A stretch of 64,000 nt of DNA, from positions 68,564 to 132,563 of the forward strand of contig JBEKYC010000014.1 in the NCBI GenBank assembly GCA_049511415.1, read 5' to 3'. The notes under the pieces are model-generated. The model was given only the letters and a program-made list of their open reading frames with translations, did not search any database and had not been told where the DNA came from. This DNA comes from Bog-159 sp049511415 (GTDB taxonomy: Bacteria > Acidobacteriota > Terriglobia > Bryobacterales > Bryobacteraceae). This document shows, in pieces, positions 57,754 through 64,000 of this stretch (positions are counted from its first letter, which is position 1; each line of letters begins with the position of its first letter). The position numbers and the translations under genes are program-made.

Positions 57754-60039
57754 CTAAAGCCCACCCCCCAAAGCTCCTTTGACGACGTTTTCCAGGGCGT
57801 CGGGCGGGGTGTAACCTTCGAAGCGCTGGAGCTGTTTTCCGTTGCGGTCGTAGACCAACGTTGTGGGGAGTTTGTTGATGTGGAACAGGTCAGTCGCTTT
57901 TTCGGAAGCCAGGACAACTGGGTAGTTCATGGGATGGGCTTTCAGGAATGACTGGATCAGCGGGGCACCACCATCCTCGTCCATGGACACTCCCAGCACC
58001 ACCACCCCGCGATCGGCCAGTTGCTGGTGGAGTTGGTTGAACGTCGGGATCTCCTTCAGGCAGGGGACGCAGTAAGTCGCCCAGAAATCCATCACCACTA
58101 CTTTGCCTTGCAGGGAGGCGGCGTCGAAGGTGGCGCCGTTGAGCTGGTTGAAGGGCAAGTCCGCCAGACCGCTTGCCGCGGGGCGCTTCTCAAGGAAAGC
58201 CAGGTAGGCGGCGGTATCGCGGGTGGCGCCGGGGAAGGTGGCCACGGTGTTCCCGTCTGCGTCCAGGATGGCGTAATAGGGGATGGCTATAGTGTGGAAG
58301 CGGGAGTCTTCGAGCTTCTGATTTTCGGCGGAGGCGGCGTCAGTGCCGTCGGTGTAGAGATCCACCAGGACAAAGTTGCCGAGCACGACGGCAATCTCCG
58401 GCTTGGTGAACATATTGGCCTTCATCCAATGGCAATTCGTGCAGGCGTAGCCGGTGAAGGTGACGAAGACCAGCTTGTGTTCGGCACGGGCACGGTCGAG
58501 GGCCTCGCGATACTGGTCCTTCATGAAGACCAGTCCGCCGCCAGACCCGGCAGAGGCGGTCGCGCCTTCCTGAGCCGCGGGGATATAGGCGTCGAGTTCG
58601 CCCAGTTTGCCGCCGGACATGCCAGGAACCAGGCTGATGGCGAAGATGAGGAAGAGCATACCGGTGAGGAGGCGGCCCAATCCCATGGTTTCGTCCTTGG
58701 CGATGCCTTCCAGGCGCAGGAAGCCCAGCAGGTAGAGGCCGGCCATGGCGAAGAGCACGATCCAGACCGCCAGGAATCGCTCGCGGGTGAGGAAGTTCCA
58801 TTGCAGCACCTGGTCGACGCTGGCCAGGTATTTCACCATGGCGGCCAGCACCACGAAGCCCATCACGACTTTCACGCGGGCCAGCCAGCCGCCGCTTTTG
58901 GGCAGCTTTTTCAGATAGGACGGGAACAGCGCGAGCAAGAAAAACGGCAGAGCCAGGCCGGAGGCAAACGCCAGCATGCCGGCGAGCGGGCGTATGCCGC
59001 CATCGCCGACCGATGCAGCCAGCAGCGATCCCATGAACGGTCCGATGCAAGCGAACGAGGATAGCGCGAAGGTCAGCCCCATGAGCAGAGTTCCGGCTAT
59101 GCCGCCCTTTTGAGAGCCGCGATCCAGGCGGGTCAGGAGCGCCGATGGGATGGTGATTTCGAAGGCGCCCAACAGGCTCAAGCCGAAAGCCAGAAAGACG
59201 AGGGCGATGAAGCCGTTGACCCAGGGATTCGAGCCCAATTGCACCACGCCGAACGGACCCAGGATGGCCGTGGTGGCCAGACCCAATCCGGAGAACAGCA
59301 CAATGATCCCCAGGCAGAAGAGGACTGCATGGAAGACACCTTCGCGCCGCGTGCCCTGCCGGTTCAGGAAGAACGACATGGTGATGGGGATCATGGGAAA
59401 GACGCAGGGGGTGAAGATGGCGGCCAAGCCGACTCCGAATGCTACCAGCAGAAACGCCGCCAGACCTTGGTCCTGAGGCGCACTCGCGTTGGGCGCGCTG
59501 GGCACTTTGGGAACTGCCGCTTCGGTGAAGCCGGCGGGAATTGCAGGCGCGGACGGCTGCGCCGCGGCGTCGATGGTCAACGTGGCGGTGGCTGTGCGGC
59601 GGACGGGCGGAATGCAGACTTTGTCGTTACAGGTCTGGTAGCGGACCTCGGTGGAGATTTCGGATGCGCCTGGGGCGGCGTTCGGGGCGAGCTGCAGTTC
59701 TAACAAGAAGACTGCGGAGCCTTCGTAGGTTTCGGTGTCTTTTTGGAAATTGGGATCGTAGGTTTTTTTATAGGGCGCCTGGAAGATTCGGGATTTCGCT
59801 ATGGCTGGATTGGGCGCCAGCTTGATCGAAGTGGGTATGGCAGCCGCGGTGGACATGGAGTAGACGTGCCAGCCTGGATCGATTTTGCCTTCCAGCCGCG
59901 CCGCTATTTTGGACCCGGGCGCAGCGGTGGCGGGATCGAGCGACAGCGACCATTGGACGTAGTTGGGGCCTTGGGCGGCTGCCGGCAGGGCAGCCAGCAA
60001 CAGGAGGAGGAAACTTCTATTTCGCCGCGTGGTGCCCAT
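57754..60039 (-). CDS. dsbD: DsbD-type thiol transport protein fused to a TlpA-like thioredoxin
   Basis: A 761-residue protein with a signal peptide (FLLLLLAALPAAAQ). Residues about 25-160 form the DsbD alpha domain with YQTCNDKVCIPP. About eight TM helices follow with TPCVFPMIPITMSFF and SSFACIGPFMGSLL, the two transmembrane Cys. A thioredoxin domain at about 475-600 has ACTNCHWMKANMFTKPE. A second, TlpA-like thioredoxin at about 615-755 has FWATYCVPCLKEIPTF. It carries electrons from cytoplasmic thioredoxin to periplasmic thiols. The added TlpA domain resembles CcmG. The 5' end overlaps plsX by 23 bases. Confidence 0.9.
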   Translation of the reverse strand: MGTTRRNRSFLLLLLAALPAAAQGPNYVQWSLSLDPATAAPGSKIAARLEGKIDPGWHVYSMSTAAAIPTSIKLAPNPAIAKSRIFQAPYKKTYDPNFQKDTETYEGSAVFLLELQLAPNAAPGASEISTEVRYQTCNDKVCIPPVRRTATATLTIDAAAQPSAPAIPAGFTEAAVPKVPSAPNASAPQDQGLAAFLLVAFGVGLAAIFTPCVFPMIPITMSFFLNRQGTRREGVFHAVLFCLGIIVLFSGLGLATTAILGPFGVVQLGSNPWVNGFIALVFLAFGLSLLGAFEITIPSALLTRLDRGSQKGGIAGTLLMGLTFALSSFACIGPFMGSLLAASVGDGGIRPLAGMLAFASGLALPFFLLALFPSYLKKLPKSGGWLARVKVVMGFVVLAAMVKYLASVDQVLQWNFLTRERFLAVWIVLFAMAGLYLLGFLRLEGIAKDETMGLGRLLTGMLFLIFAISLVPGMSGGKLGELDAYIPAAQEGATASAGSGGGLVFMKDQYREALDRARAEHKLVFVTFTGYACTNCHWMKANMFTKPEIAVVLGNFVLVDLYTDGTDAASAENQKLEDSRFHTIAIPYYAILDADGNTVATFPGATRDTAAYLAFLEKRPAASGLADLPFNQLNGATFDAASLQGKVVVMDFWATYCVPCLKEIPTFNQLHQQLADRGVVVLGVSMDEDGGAPLIQSFLKAHPMNYPVVLASEKATDLFHINKLPTTLVYDRNGKQLQRFEGYTPPDALENVVKGALGGGL

Positions 60040-61030
60040 TGGCCAACTCTTCTTCGATGCGCTGGTTCACGTTTCCGCTGGAGAATTCGGCGGCCACGCG
60101 GATCGCATTCTTGATGGCATTGGCGTTGGAGCGGCCGTGGCAAATGATGGCGATGCCCCGCACGCCCAGCAGGGGCGCGCCGCCGTATTCGGAATAGTCC
60201 ACGCGCTTTTTGAAATCGGTGAAAGCCGCGCGCGCGAGGACATAGCCGATCTGGCGGGTGATGGTTGCGCGCAGCGATTCCTGCAACATCTGTTTCACCA
60301 TGTCCACCAGCCCTTCGCTGACTTTGAGCGCCACGTTGCCGATGAACCCGTCACATACTATGACGTCGGTCTTGCCGGTATAGATATCACGGCCTTCGAC
60401 GTTACCTATGAAATCGATGGGAAGGACCTTGAGGAGGGGGGTGGCGGCACGGGTGATTTCGTTGCCTTTGTGCTCCTCTTCGCCGATCGACAGGAGGCCG
60501 ACCCTGGGCTTGGCCTGATGCAGGACCACGCGGGAATAGATTTCGCTCATGACGGCGAACTGGGCCAGCATGCGCGGGGAGCAATCCACGTTGGCGCCGA
60601 CATCCATTACGACCACGGGTTTGCCGATCAGGGTAGGAAAGATGCCGGCGAGGCCCGGACGGTCGACGCCCGGCAGGACGCCCTGCACCATCTTGGCGGT
60701 AGCCATGACGGCGCCGGTGTTGCCGGCGGAGACGAAACCCTGGGCGATGCCGTCGCGCACGAGACGGGAGGCGACGCGCAGGGAGCTGTCGCGTTTGGCA
60801 CGCACGGCGCGGGCGGCCATATCGTCCATGGTGACCTGCTCGCTGGCGTGCACCACGTCCAGCGGCAGCCCGCGATAGTCGTCGTATTGCTGCAGTTCCC
60901 GCCGCACTACTTCCTGGCGGCCCACCAGGATGACTCGGACGCCCAAGGTCCTGGCGGCTCTGACGGCGCCCTCCACCTCCGCTTTCGGGGCGTGGTCGCC
61001 GCCCATTGCATCCACCGCAATGGTGAGCAT
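60017..61030 (-). CDS. plsX: Phosphate acyltransferase PlsX
   Basis: A 337-residue enzyme with the conserved N-terminus TIAVDAMGGDHAPKAEVEGA, ASRLVRDGIAQGFVSAGNTGAVMAT, VMDVGANVDCSPRML and VCDGFIGNVALK. It makes acyl phosphate from acyl-ACP for phospholipid synthesis. It follows rpmF by 11 bases; rpmF-plsX is a widely conserved pairing. In this genome fabH does not follow; dsbD does, starting inside plsX. Confidence 0.95.
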   Translation of the reverse strand: MLTIAVDAMGGDHAPKAEVEGAVRAARTLGVRVILVGRQEVVRRELQQYDDYRGLPLDVVHASEQVTMDDMAARAVRAKRDSSLRVASRLVRDGIAQGFVSAGNTGAVMATAKMVQGVLPGVDRPGLAGIFPTLIGKPVVVMDVGANVDCSPRMLAQFAVMSEIYSRVVLHQAKPRVGLLSIGEEEHKGNEITRAATPLLKVLPIDFIGNVEGRDIYTGKTDVIVCDGFIGNVALKVSEGLVDMVKQMLQESLRATITRQIGYVLARAAFTDFKKRVDYSEYGGAPLLGVRGIAIICHGRSNANAIKNAIRVAAEFSSGNVNQRIEEELANGHHAAK

Positions 61031-61041
61031 GAAGTGGCTGG

Positions 61042-61224
61042 CTACTCCTGCTCGACTTCGACTACTTCGCGGCCTTTATATTGTCCGCAATGCGGGCACA
61101 CGCGATGCGGCAGCTTGGGTTCATGACAGTTCGGGCATTCGGACGTGCCCGGAGTCTTCAGGGCATCGTGCGCCCGGCGGTTTTGCGTGCGCCGTTGGGA
61201 GTGGCGTCGTTTCGGATTCGGCAT
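61042..61224 (-). CDS. rpmF: Ribosomal protein bL32
   Basis: A 60-residue protein starting MPNPKRRHSQRRTQNRRAHD, the standard L32 opening, followed by a zinc-ribbon with CPNC and CPHC pairs. It is part of the large ribosomal subunit. It sits between yceD (9 bases upstream) and plsX, the classical order. Confidence 0.97.
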   Translation of the reverse strand: MPNPKRRHSQRRTQNRRAHDALKTPGTSECPNCHEPKLPHRVCPHCGQYKGREVVEVEQE

Positions 61225-61233
61225 TTCTTTACC

Positions 61234-61779
61234 TCAATTTGATTTCAGGTCTTTCAGGGCTTTCAGACCCTGGAGAGCCTCCCAGCGAGCGCCGGCAACA
61301 TCCTGCTTGCAATCGCACGGCGTCTCGTTGCGGTTTTTGCCGCAGGTGGGACAGATCCCCTGGCAATCTTCACTGCAGACTCGCTGCATTGGCATGAACA
61401 GCAGGACTTGCTCGCGTAAAATATCCTCCAGCTTCATCCCGCCGTCTTTATAGAAGCCCAATTGGGCTTCGCCTTCATCGATCTCCACCTCTTCTTCGCG
61501 CGCGATGTAGGACATCGGCCGGTAGAAGAGGTCGAAACTGGTGTTCAGCGGAAACTGCGCACGGCCCAAACAACGGTCGCATTCCGCTTCCATCTGCACG
61601 TCGAGGTTGCCCTGTATACGGACTTCGCCGTCGGTATTGGCCAATAACTCAGCCGTGCCGAGCGCGTGCAGCGGACCCGCCTGCCGGATTTGATCCTCTT
61701 CGAAATCCAGCTCTCCCGGGGGGAAGGTTTCGTCGAAACGAATCTTCCGCAATTCCATCTCTTTGATGCTAAGGAACAT
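61234..61779 (-). CDS. yceD: YceD (DUF177) family 23S rRNA accumulation protein
   Basis: A 181-residue protein from the ATG at 61779. LRKIRFDETFPPGELDFEE opens the fold, RIQGNLDVQMEAECDRCLGRAQFPL gives the CxxC pair, and CSEDCQGICPTCGKNRNETPCDC is the second, Cys-rich element. In E. coli YceD helps mature 23S rRNA. Its position directly before rpmF is typical. The same reading frame is open for another 474 bases upstream of the ATG, but that part is the antisense-like low-complexity tail of the neighbouring gene and not coding. Confidence 0.9.
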   Translation of the reverse strand: MFLSIKEMELRKIRFDETFPPGELDFEEDQIRQAGPLHALGTAELLANTDGEVRIQGNLDVQMEAECDRCLGRAQFPLNTSFDLFYRPMSYIAREEEVEIDEGEAQLGFYKDGGMKLEDILREQVLLFMPMQRVCSEDCQGICPTCGKNRNETPCDCKQDVAGARWEALQGLKALKDLKSN

Positions 61780-61813
61780 AGGAATACCCGGAGCGGGGAG
61801 ACGCAAATTGTCA

Positions 61814-62512
61814 TTATAGCGCAGTGGGAGGCTTCGCTCGCGGCTGGATTTGCAGCGGTTGGATTTGACGGGACGGGGTGGCGGGTGCGGCGAGGGGCAA
61901 ATTGGGTTCGTTTCGCAATTTGGCAGTTGACGGGGCGACGGGGACGGTGGGAGCGGGCAAATTGGGTTCGTTTCGCATTGCGGCGACCGGCGGGTCAAAT
62001 TGGGTTCGTTTCGCAGCGTTGATTCGGGCGTCGGTGGCGGCACGGGCTGTCCGCAGGGCTTGCAACTGTTCGATTGCATTGGCGATGGAATGTTCCAGGC
62101 GGGCCTCGTAGCGGCGAAGCTTAAACAGGTGGCCCTCCTGGGCGCAGTCCGCCATGAAGAGCCGGCCGAGCGTTCTGCCGGCCGGATCGCCGGCGCCAGG
62201 CTGGAGTCGCTCATGGTGGCCGCGGTAGATCTGGTTTTCCATATCCAAGGCACGATCGAGGCGCCACTGGGCGGAGGCTATGAGAGCGACGAGTTCCTCG
62301 CCGGCAGCTTCGGCAGGCCGGAATCGGGCACGGAGGTCGGCGAGCAGGTTGGCGTATTCGGCGGAATCCTGTTCGTCGAGGAAGTGGGTTTCGGCGCACA
62401 GGCCGTGGGTGACGCGGTTGCGGCTGGAGGCAGCTTTGCCTTTTGGGGTGCGGGGGCCGGTGCTTTTCCTGGCGTTTTGCCGGTTGGCGTTGAACTGGGC
62501 TTCGGTGGCCAT
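61814..62512 (-). CDS. Acidobacteria-type unknown protein with repeat-rich tail
   Basis: A 232-residue protein from the ATG at 62512 (AGGAG upstream). The N-terminus (NANRQNARKSTGPRTPKGKAASSRNRVTHGL) is a basic segment shared by a large family that is abundant in acidobacterial and planctomycete genomes; no function is known to me. A helical core follows (LLADLRARFRPAEAAGEELVALIASAQWRLDRAL). The last 70 residues are low complexity and carry NEPNLP and KRTQFD words encoded by the 20-base repeat described next. It is probably a DNA-associated or mobile-type protein, but this is a guess. Confidence 0.7.
   Translation of the reverse strand: MATEAQFNANRQNARKSTGPRTPKGKAASSRNRVTHGLCAETHFLDEQDSAEYANLLADLRARFRPAEAAGEELVALIASAQWRLDRALDMENQIYRGHHERLQPGAGDPAGRTLGRLFMADCAQEGHLFKLRRYEARLEHSIANAIEQLQALRTARAATDARINAAKRTQFDPPVAAMRNEPNLPAPTVPVAPSTAKLRNEPNLPLAAPATPSRQIQPLQIQPRAKPPTAL
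61898..62015. repeat. Three copies of a 20-base word
   Basis: CAAATTGGGTTCGTTTCGCA occurs at 61898-61917, 61958-61977 and 61996-62015 with spacings of 60 and 38 bases. All lie in the 3' part of the gene at 61814-62512. On the coding strand the copies are read in two different frames (AKRTQFD and RNEPNL), because 60 and 38 are not both multiples of three. All surrounding frames stay open. Confidence 0.9.
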
Positions 62513-62639
62513 ATGTGCTCCTGAGGACCAGGAGTAGCTGGCGGGCAGGCGGAAAGCGCGGCGCGATGTTTGCAAGTGACTGATTGGGTAGGAGAAGTTT
62601 GTTTCGTATGGGGCGTCATCGGCGCTGCATCGGGGTTCG

Positions 62640-62677
62640 CATTGTGTGGAGTATACTGTGGATGGGGACACACAATG
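62640..62677. promoter_or_regulatory. Inverted repeat over the antitoxin promoter and start
   Basis: CATTGTGTG at 62640-62648 pairs perfectly with CACACAATG at 62669-62677 across 20 bases. The second arm contains the start codon and the interval holds TATACT at 62652-62657, a likely -10, and a GGGGA ribosome site. This is where an autoregulating ribbon-helix-helix antitoxin would be expected to bind. Confidence 0.55.
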
Positions 62678-62908
62678 GAGACGATACAGGTAGTCCTTGA
62701 TGCCACGCTGCTGAAGGCCGCGGATCTGGCTGCGAAACGGCACCGTGTGAACCGGTCCGCGTTAATCCGAGAGGCGCTGCAACGGCACCTCAGACACCTG
62801 CACGAGCTGGAATTGGAGGATCGGGACCGCCGTGGGTATCTGGCCCAACCGCAACAGGAGAACGAGTTCCGCTTGTGGGAGGAGGCTACATCGTGGCCTC
62901 GGCCTTGA
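62675..62908 (+). CDS. Ribbon-helix-helix antitoxin (MazE/CopG-like)
   Basis: A 77-residue protein from the ATG at 62675. The N-terminal part (TIQVVLDATLLKAADLAAKR) is a beta strand and helix of the ribbon-helix-helix fold, followed by VNRSALIREALQRHLRHLH, the second helix. The C-terminal, Gln/Glu-rich tail (DRRGYLAQPQQENEFRLWEE) should wrap around the toxin. It neutralises the toxin next to it and represses the operon. The end overlaps the toxin gene by 16 bases. Confidence 0.85.
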   Translation: METIQVVLDATLLKAADLAAKRHRVNRSALIREALQRHLRHLHELELEDRDRRGYLAQPQQENEFRLWEEATSWPRP

Positions 62909-63219
62909 GCCGGGGTGACGTTCGCCTCTGCCGATTTCCGCCCCCCGACAAACAACGACCCGTTCTGGTGCTGACACGGACGAGCTCGATTGGCCACTTA
63001 GCCACGGTAACCGTTGCGCCGATCACGTCGGCCGTGCGCGACGTGCCTTCGGAAGTGATCCTGGATATCGAGGATGGCATGAAGGGCCGTTGCGCAGTCA
63101 ATCTGCATAATGCGGTGACCATCGCGCAGACACGACTGGGACAGCGGGTCAGCAATCTGAGCCCGGCGCGGATGGATGAGGTTTGCGCGGCGCTGCGTTT
63201 CGCGCTGGGATGCGGCTGA
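62893..63219 (+). CDS. MazF/PemK-family endoribonuclease toxin
   Basis: A 108-residue protein with a GTG at 62893 preceded by GGAGG within the antitoxin gene. LSRGDVRLCRFPPPDKQRPVLVLTR is the opening of the PemK/MazF fold with the catalytic Arg of KQRPVLV; TVAPITSAVRD provides the central strand with the catalytic Ser/Thr, and RCAVNLHNAVTIAQTRL follows. It cleaves RNA at short specific sequences when free of antitoxin. The Asp/Gly-Asp of RGD is standard. Confidence 0.88.
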   Translation: MASALSRGDVRLCRFPPPDKQRPVLVLTRTSSIGHLATVTVAPITSAVRDVPSEVILDIEDGMKGRCAVNLHNAVTIAQTRLGQRVSNLSPARMDEVCAALRFALGCG

Positions 63220-63385
63220 GGGGAGGGCAATAGAGGCGCATCTACTGGCGCACACCCGCGAGGCGGGCGTTTCTCGTCAACCTTGGGTTGGGCCTGCCCA
63301 ACTTTCGGTCTTCGCATCCGGTTAGGATCTGGCGGCGGAATCCCGATTTTCGGTAATCTCGATGCAGACTAGAGCCGCGGTGGAG

Positions 63386-63784
63386 TCAGCCTAGGCCGTC
63401 GCCGGATTGGTCCTGCCCATCGGGATTCGGCAGCGGCGAGGGTGTGTCTTGGCCTCCGTCAGTCAGTAGGAGCGGCTCTCTTTGCAGGCGCGCCTTTGGT
63501 CGCAGGGCAGGGGAGATGGGGAGGCCGCACCCAAGGATGCGATTACAGAGAGGCTCGAGTTGCTCTTTGGTCGCGCCCAGTTGCCTGGCGATCTTTGTGC
63601 GTTTTTCAAGATTGGCGAGCTCTCTGGCCTCATTCTCCAATTCCAGTCTCCGCGATTCCGCGACTTCGCGGTAGCGTCGATCCTGGTCGCGCTTGTGGCG
63701 GAATACCTGATGTTTCCGCCAGCTCTCGAACGGGCTAATGCTGGCCAAGAATCCCCAAAAATTTCCGCTTCCTTGCACGCCCAT
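63386..63784 (-). CDS. Unknown coiled-coil protein
   Basis: A 132-residue protein with a very strong AGAGGAGGG site before the ATG at 63784. The N-terminal segment (GSGNFWGFLASISPFESW) is hydrophobic and might contact a membrane. A basic coiled-coil helix follows (RRYREVAESRRLELENEARELANLEKRTKIARQ). The C-terminus is Pro, Gly and Asp rich (DTPSPLPNPDGQDQSGDG). I do not recognise the family. The codon use is less GC3-biased than in the dcw genes, and it sits between a toxin-antitoxin pair and a partial gene at the edge, which fits an accessory region. Confidence 0.55.
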   Translation of the reverse strand: MGVQGSGNFWGFLASISPFESWRKHQVFRHKRDQDRRYREVAESRRLELENEARELANLEKRTKIARQLGATKEQLEPLCNRILGCGLPISPALRPKARLQREPLLLTDGGQDTPSPLPNPDGQDQSGDGLG

Positions 63785-63882
63785 AACCCTCCTCTAACCT
63801 CGCCTCACTGGGTAGTTTTCTTCGCTCCGGCTCGATGATCTTCTGTGGCCTTCGTGGAATGCGCTTTCTCGTCGCTGGGTCT

Positions 63883-64000
63883 TCATCGTGTCAGCCCCTG
63901 GATCTTCATGGCCCACCAATCGACCGACATCGCTTCCGATCCGCCGCCGGTCGACATGTTGATGAACTGAGGCGCCAGATTGACGGTCGGCACAGTCGCA
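63883..64000 (-). CDS. C-terminal end of an unknown gene, cut by the window edge
   Basis: The minus-strand frame entering from the right edge encodes 38 residues (NLAPQFINMSTGGGSEAMSV, then DWWAMKIQGLTR) and stops at 63883-63885. Its sense is open from the edge with acceptable codon use. Too little remains to assign a family; it may continue as a Gly/Ser-containing structural protein. Confidence 0.45.
   Translation of the reverse strand, partial: ATVPTVNLAPQFINMSTGGGSEAMSVDWWAMKIQGLTR

Noticed and set aside
61780..62253. Long in-frame extension upstream of yceD, open for about 158 codons
   Set aside because: It runs antisense-free but through the low-complexity tail of the gene at 61814-62512 on the same strand in another frame. 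Its peptide is repeat-derived (ETNPI words) and the family start MFLSIKEMELRK is at 61779.
63794..63886. A 30-codon frame between the partial right-edge gene and the gene at 63386-63784, with an ATGA overlap
   Set aside because: Very short, Arg/Ser/Glu rich, no family and no own ribosome site beyond the overlap; could be real but is not supported.
1..64000. Search by eye for rRNA, tRNA, CRISPR arrays, transposases and integrases
   Set aside because: None could be recognised; intergenic space is short and repeats found are small and in coding regions.

Overview
The window looks like chromosomal DNA of an acidobacterium of the Bryobacterales / Solibacter type. The evidence is high GC, many tightly packed genes, an exported protein ending in the Solibacter-type C-terminal domain (TIGR03437 family), fragments of a Ser/Thr kinase with a TolB-like propeller, PQQ-dehydrogenase/cytochrome fusions, and a meso-diaminopimelate type MurE, as expected for a Gram-negative wall. 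This placement is my inference from protein families; no rRNA, tRNA or CRISPR array was seen.

Layout. 1-8.7 kb: an ornithine-lipid type bifunctional acyltransferase cut by the left edge, a two-repeat exported protein, a winged-helix protein, a parvulin prolyl isomerase, an amino-acid permease, a 52-residue very basic protein and the PcrA/UvrD helicase. 8.8-18.5 kb: a GT-C like membrane protein, a YhcG-type nuclease carrying palindromic repeats, an exported D-aminoacylase-like amidohydrolase lacking its usual metal ligands, an MGDG-synthase-like glycosyltransferase, a PAP2 phosphatase, a VOC protein, an MFS exporter, and a decay island holding remnants of a methyltransferase and a Ser/Thr kinase, then a PilZ protein.

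18.8-34.9 kb is a compact dcw cluster: mraZ-rsmH-ftsL-ftsI-murE-murF-mraY-murD-ftsW-murG-murC-ftsQ-ftsA-ftsZ. It has an apparent MraZ operator at its head, many overlapping start/stop codons, and no murB or ddl. It makes lipid II and the division ring machinery. A convergent propeller gene closes it.

35-42 kb: a lipoprotein, a sigma-54 activator with an unphosphorylatable receiver, a large TIGR03437 surface protein with an apparently leaderless promoter, and a seven-haem cytochrome c. 42-48.7 kb is a cytochrome c maturation operon, ccmE-F-H-(zinc ribbon)-(exported protein)-A-B-C-D. It has a Cys-type CcmE, a Cys-rich CcmH and no ccmG; a DsbD-TlpA fusion at 57.8-60 kb may fill that role. The multihaem and diheme proteins nearby are likely clients.

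48.7-64 kb: an exported mannonate-dehydratase-like enzyme, a PQQ dehydrogenase with two cytochrome domains, a carbamoyltransferase coupled to glnS, gltX, an orphan recombinase-like protein, dsbD, plsX, rpmF and yceD, a repeat-bearing Acidobacteria-specific protein, a MazEF-type toxin-antitoxin pair with an inverted repeat over its start, and partial or unknown genes at the right edge.
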